A DNA stretch of 64,000 bases from Rhynchosporium graminicola (lineage: Eukaryota; Ascomycota; Leotiomycetes; Helotiales; Ploettnerulaceae): contig FJUW01000019.1 of NCBI GenBank assembly GCA_900074885.1, forward strand, positions 372,001 to 436,000, in the 5' to 3' direction. Positions 1-12,306 of this stretch are shown here, piece by piece (within the stretch, counting starts at the first letter, position 1; each line of letters starts with the position of its first letter). A model generated the notes under the pieces. The model saw only the letters and a list, made by a program, of their open reading frames with translations, was not told the DNA's origin and searched no databases. The translations under genes were made by a program, and so were the position numbers.

Positions 1-2974
1 GGAGCCTTTCACAGACCCAGATTATTCGGGCCATTTCCCCGATCAGCGGATTGCCGTCAAGGACATTCTGCAGGATGACAAGGAAAACAACCCCCTCATG
101 AAAGGCTGTGGGGAAAATGAGATTAGATACTTTCATCTGCCTGGAAATAATATGGACTGGATCGAGGTGAGGCATCGACACGTATTGATCATGTCCAATA
201 TTCTAACCTGTTACACAGGAGGCTATGGCTCGCTACTATAATGAGCCTCGTCCTGGTTATGACGGCTCTAGAAGACCCCAAACCCCGAGAAAACCGTATA
301 TGCTACTGAGACCAGAATTCTGGAGAGGTCAGCAACATGGCGGTCGTCACGATGCCATCCATGCCAGGCACATGCGACCTCGTTGCGATATCATCTCTAC
401 AGGTAGTATCACTTGATCTTGGCACTGGTATGGTATCTCTAATCACACTAAACAGATCCCGAGAACTTGGAAGACTCTCCCAAAAACCTCGTCCTTTTCG
501 TTAGTTGAATGATCAAATTCCAATATCAATATCTAACAGTGGTTTAGATGCCATATCTTCATTGGGAGACTGATAGACAAAGGACAAAATTTGACGAGAC
601 GATGAGAAATATTAGCGAGTCGCATGCTAGAGATGAACGTGAAGGAAATATCAACAGGGCACGAAAGCTGAGAGCACATTCCGACGGAAAGGCAAACCCT
701 GTGAACCTTAATGGTGTATTGCCAGAAGTCAGGCTACCTCCAGTGACTCACCTTGATCGTAGTATTAAGGTGATCAAGACTACGACAGAGGTCTTCCAGG
801 CTGTAATGCAACAGCAGTACGTACTGAGAAGGTTTCTTTTCTCGACACGTTTTTCTTAAGGCATGTCTTTCTCATATGCGTTGTTTTATTTCAAGGAGCT
901 GTTGCTTATCTCCCATCGCGTACAGAGTCGAGGCCAATCCTCAATCTAAGTTCTCCAACACCAAGTTAGCGGAGGTCCTGACTAACAAGGGTCTTGTCGC
1001 CCCTAAGAATACTCTAGGGAAAATTCTATACCGAGCTGCATTGCTATCTGAGGCGATGGACAATCACCAGGAGCAGGAACTACTGAAGGCCTACTTGTAT
1101 CACAGCCCACCATTCCATCCTCGTCGTACCCTAGATCAGTCGTACTATTGGACCTTGAAGACCACGAAAAAGCGGGACAGAGATCAAGTCGTGTACCGAG
1201 GTACCGCACCGAAACGAGACTTCATGCATGACTATCAGCACAAGGGCTGTAAAGGTTCTGGGTGTCTTCAGTGCCGGCAAGATATTCGAAAAGTCCCGAG
1301 ACTGATTATGGTTGATCAATTGTGGCTATGGATACTTGACGGCAGTAAGTAAGATTCTATTTCGTAATTCGATGTCATAACGAATCTTCTTGCTTGCTTT
1401 ATATTATATAGCAGTGTTATGAGACTTCTAGCTGACTTTAATGTTCTACAGATACCGTCATCACCAGCTTTCCCAAGAGGTATGGTAGAAATAAGCCAGA
1501 CCCATCGGCAGTTCACAAAAGCATCCGTATGCGTCTGGCAGTTTGCCGGAAGGGCGAGATCGGCTCGGCATATGACCTGGCTCTGATCATCTTGGATCAG
1601 TGCTCCCGTGTGTTCTTTGATCGCACCAAAACCGCTGACCGACAGCCTCGAATGATGGACTTATTTGCTAGTGCGATTGGAGATGTCGTATGTCTTTACC
1701 ATCTCTCCTGCCAAGACAATTACTAGCTTTGCTAACTCACATGACTCAGACAAATCGCCAAACTATTGCTTACGATCATTTCTGGGATACTGCACAACAA
1801 GTTTCAAACATTTACAAATCCAAGGATCCCGTTGACGACGCGGAAGACAAAGCAAAATCCTTGCTTGACATCAATCCAGAAGGAAAGCTACTTCGAGAAA
1901 CCAAAGACATACTCGATGAACTGCATATCATGATCAATATCAAAAACAAACAGCATCGAGTGTACAAGCAATTTCGCAAGCACATCGAACATATTTTTGC
2001 ACCTCACTTGTCTTCTGCCAAGGAACTTGGGACTGCGAGACCGAAAGAGGTCACGGAGAATGATGAGTCTGCAGAAGAATCAGGAAGCATTCGAAGTGGG
2101 GTCCATCGAGTGAACAGCATTGCGCGCGATACACAGGAAAAATCTGCAAGGTGGACGCTGGGATTTGCCAATGAGCTGGCTGCAGATCTTGATGACCGAC
2201 TTACCGATCTCAACAACTTGCGGGAAAGTGCTGAGCATACAGAGCAAGCGGTAAGTGCTCGTCGCTTTCGCTTATTTCAAAAAAAAATGTGTGATGGTTC
2301 TAACAGAGCTAGCTGAATGGCCTTCTTGGGTTGAAGCAGCAGCAGGCCAGTGTTGTACAAGCTCGGAAGTCAGTACAGCAGACGGAGGAAACGTTACGAC
2401 AAGGACGCTCCATTATGCTCTTCACGATTATTACCATCATCTTTGTCAGGTGCCAAACTACCGACGAATCATCTCCTATTCTGACAAGTTTCTAGCTACC
2501 GCTCTCGTTCGGTGCCACTTTCTTTGGCATGAATGCAGGCGAGTTCGATGACGGGAAGTGGACAATCAGACAAGAAATCATATATATCAGTACGCCATCT
2601 CCTCCCTGCTTCTACTCATATCTAACATCCTTCTGGTTCCTATATCCTGTGGGATCATTGTAACCTGCTTTATACTTGCATTTAGCTCGTTCACTCGGTC
2701 GCTCCTTCTTCTCATATTATCCGTATCATGGACATGGTTCATAACCAGAACTCGTTTATATGATCTCTGGGACAGCTTCAAGATCGACAGTCTTCATTTG
2801 ACTAAAATAAGGAGAGACACTGCAAGGAAATGGAAAGAGACAGCGAGGGCTGAGAAACAAAGTAGAAGAGAGGAAAGGCAGAAAATCGATGATGAACAGG
2901 CTCTTGCGAATATGAAAGCCAAGGAAGAAATTGAGAAGAAAATGGACTCTAGGGTGCCACCTGGAGCGGTATGA
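1..2974 (+). CDS. CorA-like Mg2+ transporter-domain protein, 5' partial
   Basis: The gene runs in from upstream of the window. The hand-built exons are <1-166, 219-402, 456-499, 548-816, 926-1344, 1452-1687, 1750-2250, 2313-2444, 2496-2589 and about 2634-2974. The joined protein reads WIEEAMARYYNEPRPG, then NLVLFMPYLHWE, then VDQLWLWILDGNTVITSFP. These are hallmarks of the fungal soluble-domain CorA-like family, often found with ankyrin or NACHT modules. A long helical region follows, then TM1 (LFTIITIIFLPLSF) carrying the diagnostic GMN motif (FFGMNAGEF), TM2 at about 2640-2760, and a charged Lys/Glu/Arg tail. By family it sits in a membrane and conducts or senses divalent cations. The intron between GMN and TM2 lacks an AG acceptor, so the last exon start is inferred from homology. 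This could be a sequence error or a decaying allele. The donor at 2445 (GTCAGG) is also weak. Confidence 0.8.
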
Positions 2975-3188
2975 TATCAGCCACCCTGGTCCCATGGCTT
3001 TGTGGGACTCCAAGACGACGAGTCTGTCAAAAGCAGGACATTTTCCAATTCCCATTTTCTAACTCACTCTCCCGAACCCGAGCTCGCATGCCTAATCTCG
3101 GCACTAGTTATCATCATGAAACCGGATTTATTTCAGGACGCTTAGTTAACTGCTATCCCTCTTAGCTCAATGCTACTAAGCCCAAACA

Positions 3189-3758
3189 TCACTTTTCCTC
3201 CTTCCTAAGCCTGAACCCCTCCAGAATACACTCGTACTGCCATTTCCCCGTAAACTCGATTTGATACCCATCCTCCATCCTCCTTTCCCTACACTCCTTT
3301 TCACTCGCCCACAAAAATCCCTGATGCTCATTCTTGTCCAGCTTCACCTCATCCACACTATCAACCTCGACATCAAAGGCAAATTTGATAATTCTCAGCC
3401 CCTTACTGCTTTCAAAAGCGAATCCTTCTTCCCCATCCACGGTCACGAGTCGATTAATGTGCGTGACCATCAAGCCTGTCTCTTCCAATACCTCGCGCGC
3501 AACGCCGTGTAAGATCGTGGCGTCGGTGTCGTCTACACCGCCGCCTGGGTTCTCCCATTTGTTAGGCGAAGAGTCTGTGGGTGCGCGTTGGAGGACGAGA
3601 ATCTTGTTGGATGTCGGTGTGAAGATCAAAGCTCCGGTTGCTATAGCTTCGTATTTTCCCATGCTCGGGGAGGACAGGTAAGTTTTCTTTGGGATGTCGA
3701 AAGAGGCTAGGGTGGGAGAGAATGTGAATGATTGTAGAGTTGGAGTGGACTGTGCCAT
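3189..3758 (-). CDS. NUDIX hydrolase
   Basis: Single-exon 189-aa protein. The Nudix box lies at residues 74-96 with the core REVLEETGL, so the metal-binding R-E-x2-EE-x-G residues are present. The first glutamate of the G-x5-E half is replaced by Ala80, a tolerated variation in some members. The preceding strand (ALIFTPTSNKILVLQRA) and the NKWENPGGGVD turn fit the fold. Nudix enzymes hydrolyse nucleoside diphosphates linked to another moiety; the substrate cannot be told from sequence. No signal peptide or membrane segment is seen, so it is probably cytosolic. I chose the ATG at 3758 (MAQSTPTLQ). An in-frame ATG at 3830 would add 24 residues of unlikely hydrophobic sequence. It lies tail-to-tail with the CorA-like gene, whose stop is about 215 nt away. 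Confidence 0.88.
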   Translation of the reverse strand: MAQSTPTLQSFTFSPTLASFDIPKKTYLSSPSMGKYEAIATGALIFTPTSNKILVLQRAPTDSSPNKWENPGGGVDDTDATILHGVAREVLEETGLMVTHINRLVTVDGEEGFAFESSKGLRIIKFAFDVEVDSVDEVKLDKNEHQGFLWASEKECRERRMEDGYQIEFTGKWQYECILEGFRLRKEEK

Positions 3759-5917
3759 GATTATCGCTAGGGTATAAAACAATTGGGTGTGAAGATATGA
3801 GAAGAAGACTCTGCAAGGCAATCTGCGCACGCGGAAATATTGAAGGTTGACGATTGTAGACGTAAGTCAAGAAGAGGTCAGAAATGCAAAGTTACGAGAT
3901 CCCGGATCCTAGGCAGCGGCCTCGGCTATAGCCGAGCCGGTATTAGCTTCTGTTAGACGTCAACAAGCTTCCGAATAGCACACAAAATAGATCGAGGAGC
4001 CGAACAAGTTTGGATCCCTTGGTATTTTAGCTGATCTTAGTTCCTACGAACATTTGCCTCTAATACCGATATCGACTTCAGCTTCATGTCTCGTGATACT
4101 AAGATGGACGGAAGTTGGCCGCGGCATGCGTTTTCAAGTTTGACGGCAAACAATCGATTTGGAAACATACCTAGACAAAGCCATGGGATACTCCTACCGC
4201 ACCAGGTAAGTTTCATGCCAACTATGAGAGTGATCAGACTGTCATGTATTATCCACAAATCCATAACCGGAGTTACAGATGATTCGCGAACAAAGGCAAC
4301 AACACAATTAGTGCAAGAAGCATGCCAAAATGGCTACTGACTTGCAACCAGAAGGTCTCGGATATTCTGCGGTGCAAGACCTCAGAGGCGAATAGGGATG
4401 ACAACTCCTCGCTGGCAAAGGCGATCCTTCTTATTGAGAAAGAAGCGAGGATTTTGTTGAGACCACGATGTTTGAAGACAGTTGACGGACTCAAGCGACG
4501 CATTCGAGCCGTGAAAGTCTCTCGCCAAGTCTGCATTATTTAAAGCCGGCAATCTTGCGCCGAAGATTCCGAAGAATTAACAGAGTGTGGTGTTTTGTTG
4601 AGGGTACTGCATGGTGAAGTTTCGGATGTGATCCATAGCACATAGTGTTCTAACATATTTATTCAGATAGCCAATGCAAATGGCGTGATTAAAGAGTGTG
4701 TCATAAGTATTGAAGGAACTGGAAATACAACATCCCAGCAAGACCTCTGATGCGTGAGTAAAGGTAAGAAGTCGACTTCTGCGACGTGTTAGACTTCAAT
4801 GTCTATCTCCCAACAATTTGGCAATGGCAATACCTTTCATGCTCAGGGACAACATCACAGAAGCTTTTATAAACTGAAGAGACTTCCACCGCCAATGAAT
4901 TAAAAAAAAGATGATACCAAAATAAGCCTGGGAACTACACGAGTCGTCGAGTACCAAGGCAGGCTGCCCTTACCGTAATGTTAGTAGGCGATATTACAAG
5001 CATAGTGTAGAGTCAGATTTGCCGATGAGCACAACCCAACCAAGAGACAGGAGTCGACCACTGATTTGAAATATAAAGACAATTCTTCGGCCCCGCGTAT
5101 CAGAAGCACATCTGTGGATAAGAGCTGTTAATAGACCTATTGATAAACCAGAGAAAAAATTCCAGATGAAATGGCGAGATATGGGGGCAATCTACATGGT
5201 AAAGCTTTTAACATAGTCTTGTGTCCAAGAATACATGCGACTTTTTTTTACACTGCAGCTATTTTGCACGCCTCTTCGTCGACACGATCTAGGCTAGGAA
5301 TCCAAAACGCTAGCAAGTCATGGATTCCACAAGGCGTTTTATCGGAAGCTCGAGAAGGCTCGCACTCAGTTCATGCCAGACTCCAGGGCAGAAATACAAC
5401 ACATGAACATGCGACGCTGTACGAACTTCTCAGGGATGCGATTCAAGATATTGGGCTCCGAGGGAGCCCCATAGGATCCTCGGGTTAGGTGGAAGGACGG
5501 TTGCGCTGATGGCAGCAGACAGTACGCCTGTCGGTCACAATATCCGGTCATTTTCTTGACGAAAAAGCCAAGGAACCTGGAGTCAGTTGCACCTGCTTCC
5601 AATCATTTTTGCATTTGCAACTTTATCAAACTTTGTAGGAAATACTTAAGGCACTTCATACTTCTTTCAAAATGTGAACCAGATTCGTACTTAAGCATAT
5701 ATTATGCTTGAAGCTGCCGACCCAAAAAACCTACTGTTGATTTGATAGAAGCCAGTCCTTCAAATCATTCGTCGTTCATCTGTTTGGAAGAAATACGGGT
5801 AGGAAAAAGCCGGTCTTATGGTTTTTCCGCGGACTTTAAAAGGCGGCCACATTTCCTCATCGAGAGATCCTGCATCAACAATGAGAGTTCGCTTTGTGGT
5901 TTACCCGTGGAGAGTGA
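3759..5917. other. Intergenic, no supported gene
   Basis: About 2.1 kb between the NUDIX start and the 3' end of the PHD gene. Open frames of up to about 105 codons occur on both strands (for example 4273-4536 minus and 5171-5488 plus). None shows a recognisable motif, splice-consistent extension or signal peptide. I see no repeat or RNA gene in it. Confidence 0.5.
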
Positions 5918-7093
5918 TCAATCTCCAATCATCAACTTCAATCTATCTCTCCAATCTCTCAGCTCGGTATCTTTACTTTCCACCAACTCATCCAGCTTCC
6001 GAACCTTCAACTTCAACTCCTCGTTCTCAATCCTTAGAGCAGCCAAATCTCCTCCGCTTCTTTTAGAGATCTCCAATTCTCTTGCACCAAGAGTGATCTG
6101 CCCGTCCTTCAATTTGACTTCTTGCTCCAAGATGCGGATCTTGTCGCGGAGCTCGGCCTCGGCTTTCCCAACCTTGGCGGAAGATTCAAGCTCTTTATAG
6201 ATTACAGTGAGGGCTTTGTCGACATCGGAGGAAAATGATGAGTATTTGGACTTCTTACGAGGCGGGGAGTAGGACCTTCGCGCACGTCTTGTATTAACTT
6301 TCGCTGTGGTAGCTATTGAAAGTTTTTGCTCAGATTCTTTGCCGCGGATTGAGGGTATCGCAGGGGGTGCCAGTATTTCTGTACTTGGGTAGGATTGAGA
6401 GGATTTGACCGGTACAGAATCCGGAGCCAATGCATCAAAATTCACGATTGAAGTACATTCGTAGTTTTCGGGCCTGGGTGGTGCGCTCTGGGCTAGAGAA
6501 GAATTCCGGGTTTGCGTAGCATCTGAAAAGCTGCCTGAAGGTGTTAATACTGGCGCCGGGTCAAACTCTATAGTTGATACTGGTTGTGGAATGTGTAGTT
6601 CTCTATCCACGCAGTGCGGACAGAACCAGAAATCTGGCACTTCCGAAGGGCTGATTGTTGGACTCATACAAGAGGCATGATAAGATGTACTGCATGTCTG
6701 GCACTGGAATAGCTCCATGGTAGATCCACAAACGTAGCAGAACTCATCGTGTTTATCTGAAATGATATAGTCATCAGCAGTTTGCCGGTTTGATTACGAG
6801 CTGGCGAATAGAGACAGACCATTCCAGATGTATGGACCTCCGTCCCAGGTTTGGAATTGAGGTTGGTCATGGTGTTGACCACCTTGCTCGTTTGGGATTA
6901 CATCTTGATGAAGAGACCATCCCATATCAGAAGAATTTGCGTTTCCATAAGTTGAAGGCTCAGAAGCAGCAGAGAACTTGAAAATCATCAGAAAAGAGTC
7001 ATATGACGTGAATTGTGGTCAGAACAGACTAACCATGCAAGTATCTATGCTGCCCACAAAACCTGATCCAGCTGACATATCCTCGATATTCAT
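5918..7093 (-). CDS. PHD-finger protein with C-terminal coiled coil
   Basis: Three exons on the minus strand, 7034-7093, 6820-6976 and 5918-6756, join in frame into 351 aa. Residues 79-121 form a complete C4HC3 PHD zinc finger: C79-x2-C82, C91-x2-C94, H99-x2-C102, C118-x2-C121, with the expected aromatic W116 before the last Cys pair. A basic stretch (RRARRSYSPPRKKSKY) near residue 220 looks like a nuclear localisation signal. Residues of about 240-345 are rich in Glu, Lys and Leu heptads and should form a coiled coil. PHD fingers read histone H3 tails, so a nuclear chromatin-associated role is inferred. The start ATG at 7093 (MNIEDMSAG) was chosen because it opens a short first exon ending at a good donor (GTTAGT). 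The middle exon has no recognised domain. No other protein family is apparent. Confidence 0.8.
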
Positions 7094-7971
7094 GATGGAT
7101 ACAATATTGATTATGTCACGCATAAAACGCGCAAGTTTCGAGGCTATCGTATGGTGTTAGTTGAAAGATGGGAAAGGTTGATGAGACTTATCTAGTCCCA
7201 AAGAAGCGGTAGTCAAGACAGGCTAGCGCTGTGTTATGTCAGCAAATCAGGTTTTCTTAACGATTTCGTTGTCGGAAGCATCTTCACATCTCAATACCTC
7301 GTGATTTCAACAAACTTACCTTTCTGGCTTGCGAATGATGAAAGGATCGGGTCTTTACACTTGATTTACCATGTCTTACCGCCTTACCAAGACCATTGAC
7401 GTGTTGTTTTGAAGGCTCCCTGAGTCCTTCAAGGTCTCTTAAGCCGAACTAATTTAAAAACCCGTACAGATATTCTGATCATTAAATATCAATGCTCATC
7501 TCTTGTTGGATCGGTTTCGACATAGCTCGACCTTTGATATCTTCGCAGGCACCAAAATCTAAACCTAAGGACAAATCAGTGTCTTGCTCAGAACATGCAT
7601 TGAAATAAGAGTAGTCAAACTGGCAGTTCCCCCAACTCTACCTATACTTCTTGGCAGAGAAAGACCACAATACTGTAAGCGGATATGGTCACTACTGCGC
7701 GTATGGATTTATTAAGTGAGACTATTGGTAGTCACAGAGATCGATTTCTGAGATTGTAGCAGCGCAACGTTGCGCACGAGACCCAGGCTAGCTTCATAAG
7801 CCGGCCATCTATGGCCAAGTCTTATTAGCAATCCTATCGGGCTCCAAATATCGACATGGCGAGGTGCAGGCCCTCCATGTTGTTTCCATGCACACGCAGG
7901 GCACTATACTACTTCCTACACATACAAATTCCAGCTGCCTAAAAATCGATTGTGGGAACGAAGGTCTTGAA

Positions 7972-8096
7972 GAAGTACTGGATTTCTCCGTTGGTCTGAA
8001 CTTATCCACGGAGCCTTTGCAGAGAGGTTTCCGACATGACTTGACCCTTGATATCAATACACAGAAGTTCAAACCAACGGTGAAACCGAGCACTTC
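7972..8096. repeat. Imperfect inverted repeat, 34-nt arms
   Basis: The left arm 7972-8005 and the reverse complement of the right arm 8063-8096 agree at 28 of 34 positions around the shared core CCGTTGGT, with a spacer of about 57 nt. Part of the spacer (8026-8055) resembles 7513-7541, both containing GGTTTC..GACAT..GACC..TTGATATC. This could be a remnant of a small non-autonomous element or a regulatory palindrome. No coding capacity or target-site duplication was identified. Confidence 0.45.
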
Positions 8097-8190
8097 CGTG
8101 ACGGGAGGACACACTAGAGGTGCTTGATTCCGAGGCGGTCAGTCTTTCGGATGTGCGAACAAGCTTTCGAGTAGCGACTGCCAATTTTCC

Positions 8191-8276
8191 GATTCTTGGT
8201 TGAGTTCAAGCTCTAAATGGAATAAGCTCAGAGTGTCTTGATTCGGTTGAAACTCTAATGAAATAAGCTCCCAGTA
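8191..8276. repeat. Imperfect tandem duplication, about 40 nt
   Basis: Two adjacent diverged copies, about 8191-8234 and 8238-8276. Each runs from a GATTC..GGTTGA start to an AATAAGCTC end. Confidence 0.45.
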
Positions 8277-8954
8277 TTGTTTAATGGGCAGCGAGTCAGT
8301 TTAATTATAGAGTATGAAGACAACGCCGCCACGCATCTTTATTCCTCTTGTTCGCTCGCTTCATCCAAATACAACCCGTTTCCAACTATTGACTGTATTT
8401 GATGCATGGCATTACGTTTCCTGTGAGTTCCAACGATCGGAAGTTCCGGTCCATGTACAGGACATTGGAGGTTCCGTTCCGCCTTCATGATAAGAAGAGG
8501 CGGGGTCGAAAGTGCGCCAAGATTATCCAAGAGTTTTGCCCTCGGTAGCATCCTGATGGAATTCATCTCCTTCCTCCTTGGAAATGGCTTTGTTGTAAGT
8601 TGCATATTGGTAGTTCTTGGCAATTTACGATCTCCCGTCTAGTCTTCCAGGTGCCTCCTGCGAACATGGCACCCGGCCAGTCACATACCCAAGAACCTCT
8701 TCGTCTCTGAGCTAAGCACCTGAGCGGACTCATAATCAGTTCCCCAGCTGCCGTTCCCAGTACGTCCTGCAGTACGACATGCCAAGTATCTTGCTTCCTT
8801 CCTCTCCTAGCTCTAGAGTCATGATAATGAAAGAATGGAGACCTCTTCCCATGGTCTTTATTCGCAGTTTGTGTAAAGCCGGGAAGAAGATCGACAAGAA
8901 GTCAAATAGCTTGTTATTATGAGCAAAGTTGAAAGGTGGGCGGATCATGAGAGG

Positions 8955-8964
8955 TATTTATAAA
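8955..8964 (+). promoter_or_regulatory. Probable TATA element
   Basis: TATTTATAAA lies about 115 nt upstream of the ATG at 9078. It is followed by a pyrimidine-rich leader with repeated CTCAATCC, typical of a well-expressed fungal gene. Confidence 0.4.
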
Positions 8965-9077
8965 GCTCGTTTCCTCCGCCACAATGTTTGCCAGGCACAC
9001 CTTTTGTCATAAAGGACTCAATCCCTCTCAATCCTTCTCAATCCTTCTCTTGAGTTATCTTTTATCCTCTGCTCAAC

Positions 9078-11129
9078 ATGCGTTTCACATCTACTGCAAG
9101 CGCTCTTGTGCTCGGCGCCGCAGCTGTCTTGTCGAAAGAGCTTCCCAAAGATGAGCTCAAGGCTGTCGCTTACGACTCTGGTGATGTGATGGAGAACATG
9201 ATGATGAAGAAATTCGTAAGTCTGATCATTCTACCAATATGATCCTGCTTAACAGATTCTTTCAGGCTCATTGGGATGCGGAACTCGAGGCTGGTGCTAT
9301 GAACTCTGCACAATGGCCAAGACTCAATTGGACTACTAAGTGTGTGGATGGTATCGCTGCAGCCATTCCGGGTGACCCCCATCACACGTTCAGGTGCAAA
9401 AACGTAAGTCACTCTTCAAAAAGTCCAGTATTATAGCTGTGTCTGACTGAATCACAGACCGACCTCTACGACTTTATCAACCACGCCACTCTAGGTTCCC
9501 CTATTAGCGACTCTGCTGGTAGAACAGGAAGTTCCGCATGGGGATGGACCGATCCCAAGTCTGGACGAGAGTTTGCTGGTAAGCCTTTAGAATTTCAGAG
9601 CCTAGAGAAATTCAAATCGCTGACTTGTGACCAGTATCTGGAATGTACCAAGGAGCTGCCTTCATTGAGATCCTCAAGACTGGTAGAATGAAGGAACTTG
9701 CTTTCCTGTAAGCACTCATGAGCGTGTTGGGGATGACTTTGAAGCTAATACCAGGTAGTCCACCCGCTGCTCCACTTAATAGAAATGCTTTATGGAAAGA
9801 GATCCGACCCTACAAGAACTACATGCTTATTGGTAGTGAATTGGAGAAATCTGGCGTTCAAATCTTTGACATGAGCAAGGTAAGGTCCAATACTCGAGCC
9901 ACCCTGACCCCTTCTAATCTCTAGCACAGCTTCTTACTATCGATGCGTCTGCTGGGCCTGTCCTGCTCAGCCAAAGTGACTTGACTGGTCACTTCACCGA
10001 TCTCCCCACCGGACGCAGTCACAACGTTGTCGTCAATGAAGAACTCAACTATGCGGTCGCTGTCGGCGCAGCCCCAAGAAACGATAGCTGTGGTGCCGGC
10101 TTGATCTTCTTTGATCTCACTGACCCCGCGAACCCAACCAGAATGGGGTGTGATGGATCAGACGGATATGTCCACGATGTAAGCGCGCCCACTCTTTGTG
10201 ATCCGAGACTCGGATATTAACAGTTTCTAGGCCCAATGCTTGGTCTACCGTGGTCCAGACGTGAAGTATCAAGGCCGAGACATTTGCTACGGTTATAACG
10301 AGGACACCCTAACCATTTACGATGTAACAGACAAGAAGGCCTCTAAGATTATCTCAAGAACTTCGGTAAGTCAATCTTGTGTAGCCACCATTCTGCACAA
10401 GGCTGATTGTTCGACTCACAGTACGAAGGAGCCACCTACACCCATCAAGGTTGGGTGAACGACAAGAACTGGCAAGAATACCTCTTCCTGGACGACGAAA
10501 TAGATGAAGAAGAATTCGCCGGTCCGGCCAAGGATCAATACCCGGTAACCTACATCTTTGATATCCGCAACCTCGAAGCCCCAAAGCAAACAGGGCTCTA
10601 CAAAGCCGCCAACGTTGGTATCGACCACAACCAATATGTCATCGATGGTCTCATCTACCAAGCCAGCTACGGATCTGGTCTCCGCGTCTACGATGTTTCG
10701 TCCATCAAGGATGATCCCACCGGAAACTCCGTGTGTGAGGTTGCTTTCTTTGATATCTTTCCCGAGGATGATTTTCACCCTGGTGGAGGAGAGGCCGTCT
10801 ACTCCGGTACCTGGGCCACTTATGCTTATTTCCCCTCCGGATTCATCTTCATCAACACCATCGAGCGTGGTGCATTCGTGGTCAAGATCAACAAGAAGGA
10901 GACCTGCAAACCAAAGACCTGTCTGGCGGATAATTGTCTACGCGCTCTACGCGCTACTAGCGTGCCAGGTCGCTTGGAGGAGAGCAAGGAATTCTGTGGG
11001 AACTTCACGAAGACCTTCGTCGCGGATGTTACACTCGTGAAGGATTATGCTCTGGCGGCCTGCCCTGGCAATGTTATTTCCAGAGTCAGCTCGGCTTGTA
11101 GCTGTGTCCAGACTACGAGTGCTGCTTAG
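9078..11129 (+). CDS. Secreted choice-of-anchor B / LVIVD-repeat protein
   Basis: Eight exons: 9078-9215, 9266-9403, 9458-9578, 9635-9707, 9759-9879, 9930-10178, 10231-10365 and 10422-11129. All phases close, giving 560 aa. A signal peptide is clear (MRFTSTASALVLGAAAVLS). The body has repeated beta-propeller blades of the form GVQIFDMSK, AGLIFFDLTDP, LTIYDVTDK, TYIFDIRNLE and GLRVYDVSS, typical of LVIVD / choice-of-anchor B proteins that fungal databases often label 'regulatory P domain-containing'. Motifs such as SHNVVVNEELNYAVAVG, THQGWVND and GIDHNQYV are characteristic. A C-terminal Cys-rich segment of about 75 residues (KETCKPKTCLADNCLRALRA) ends in CSCVQTTSAA; I see no GPI tail. It probably acts outside the cell or in the wall; the enzymatic role, if any, is unknown. 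Confidence 0.88.
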
Positions 11130-12306
11130 ATTGTTCTTGGATATTAGTTTGAGATATATAGTGTATCTAAAACTTGATAATCTTAATACTTTCAAACAAA
11201 CCTTAGAGATTTAATATGTAAGGTACTGTACTCGTTTCTTCATCCTCCAATAGCTCGATGAGATAACAGTTTACGCAGTCTCGTCGGCCAATAATCTTTT
11301 ATCACTTAGCTCCTGATACTGAGCTAATATGGATTGGTCTTTAAGGTACCTTGTCTTCGAAAGGTCGGGACGGCTCGCATTTAGGCGTGAGCATTCAAGA
11401 TGGCTGGCTGTTAGCCGGGACGGGCAGAACCGAGAGCCGATCGGATCTCGATTGGGGTCAGGCTACAGATAGCATGATATTGTGCTCCGTTACACAAAAT
11501 CCCCGAGTTCGCAGGCTGGAGGGGTTGAGGTTCAGGAGGCGGCAAGAACGTGTCTGTCGTAGTGTAAATTTCTTTCCTTTTTGTTTTTTTCTTACTAATT
11601 TTAGTTTTCTCTCCTCTTCACTTCTTCCTGCATCTATCGTTGGGTTCGTTCTACTCTATCATTGAAACGGAGTTGTATTTCGATCTATATCGATCTTTGC
11701 TTTTTATGACATGTTACATAATCCGGCATAGATAGTACCTTATGATTCGAAAGTCCCCTGCCCCAAATTCCTTGTTTCCAACCCTCGGAAATGGCAAATT
11801 TTATCCTAGCCGTGAACAAGTAAACGCTAAGAAATAAAGGCTTATTCATAGTGAAATATGGCATGCTGGGGAACATATTAAGCTTGTAGGCTATTTTTGA
11901 CCCGAGGCGCAGAGCGGCACGGATGTAGGTCGCTTGTTGATTTGGAGCACAGGATAATTCTTGTTGAGTGAGTACAGGCGATGTCCAGTATTTGGCAATG
12001 GGCTCAAGAATGGAACTGATATCTGCAGTAAGCTCTCCTAAGTGGTGTGAAGCAGCTATCGTGAAACAAGCTTGCATCTGGAAGTCTACAGGTTATGAAG
12101 ATTGCCTTTCCAGGAACACTTCATGTAGATTTTCTGTGGCCTGTGGCTTGTGTGGCTTGTGACATTTTAATTCACATTCAATCGTCGAAGTAAGATTTCT
12201 TGTTCTAATCATCGCTTCCCTTCGTGTCGGGATTATAGAAATCATTCTTTTTTTCTTTCGGCAGTGTGGAGGCAAATAATTCTCCTACACATCAACTTGA
12301 TTTGCA
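11130..12306. other. Intergenic, no supported gene
   Basis: Lies between the 3' ends of two convergent genes. Short open frames at 11351-11665 (+) and 11685-12077 (-) have no recognisable features. A T/CT-rich tract occurs near 11570-11640. Confidence 0.45.

Larger units (their letters stand above)
7094..9077. other. Intergenic with decayed repeats
   Basis: About 2 kb between two divergently oriented genes, the PHD gene (-) and the anchor-B gene (+), so it holds both promoters. It contains an imperfect inverted repeat (7972-8096), a diverged direct similarity (7513-7541 against 8026-8055) and an imperfect tandem pair (8191-8276). The open frames here are short and overlap the inverted repeat on both strands, so I do not call them genes. 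Confidence 0.45.

Noticed and set aside
3759..3830. Upstream in-frame ATG for the NUDIX gene
   Set aside because: Adds 24 residues with no family similarity, and the ATG at 3758 begins a normal NUDIX N-terminus. Mitochondrial targeting cannot be fully excluded.
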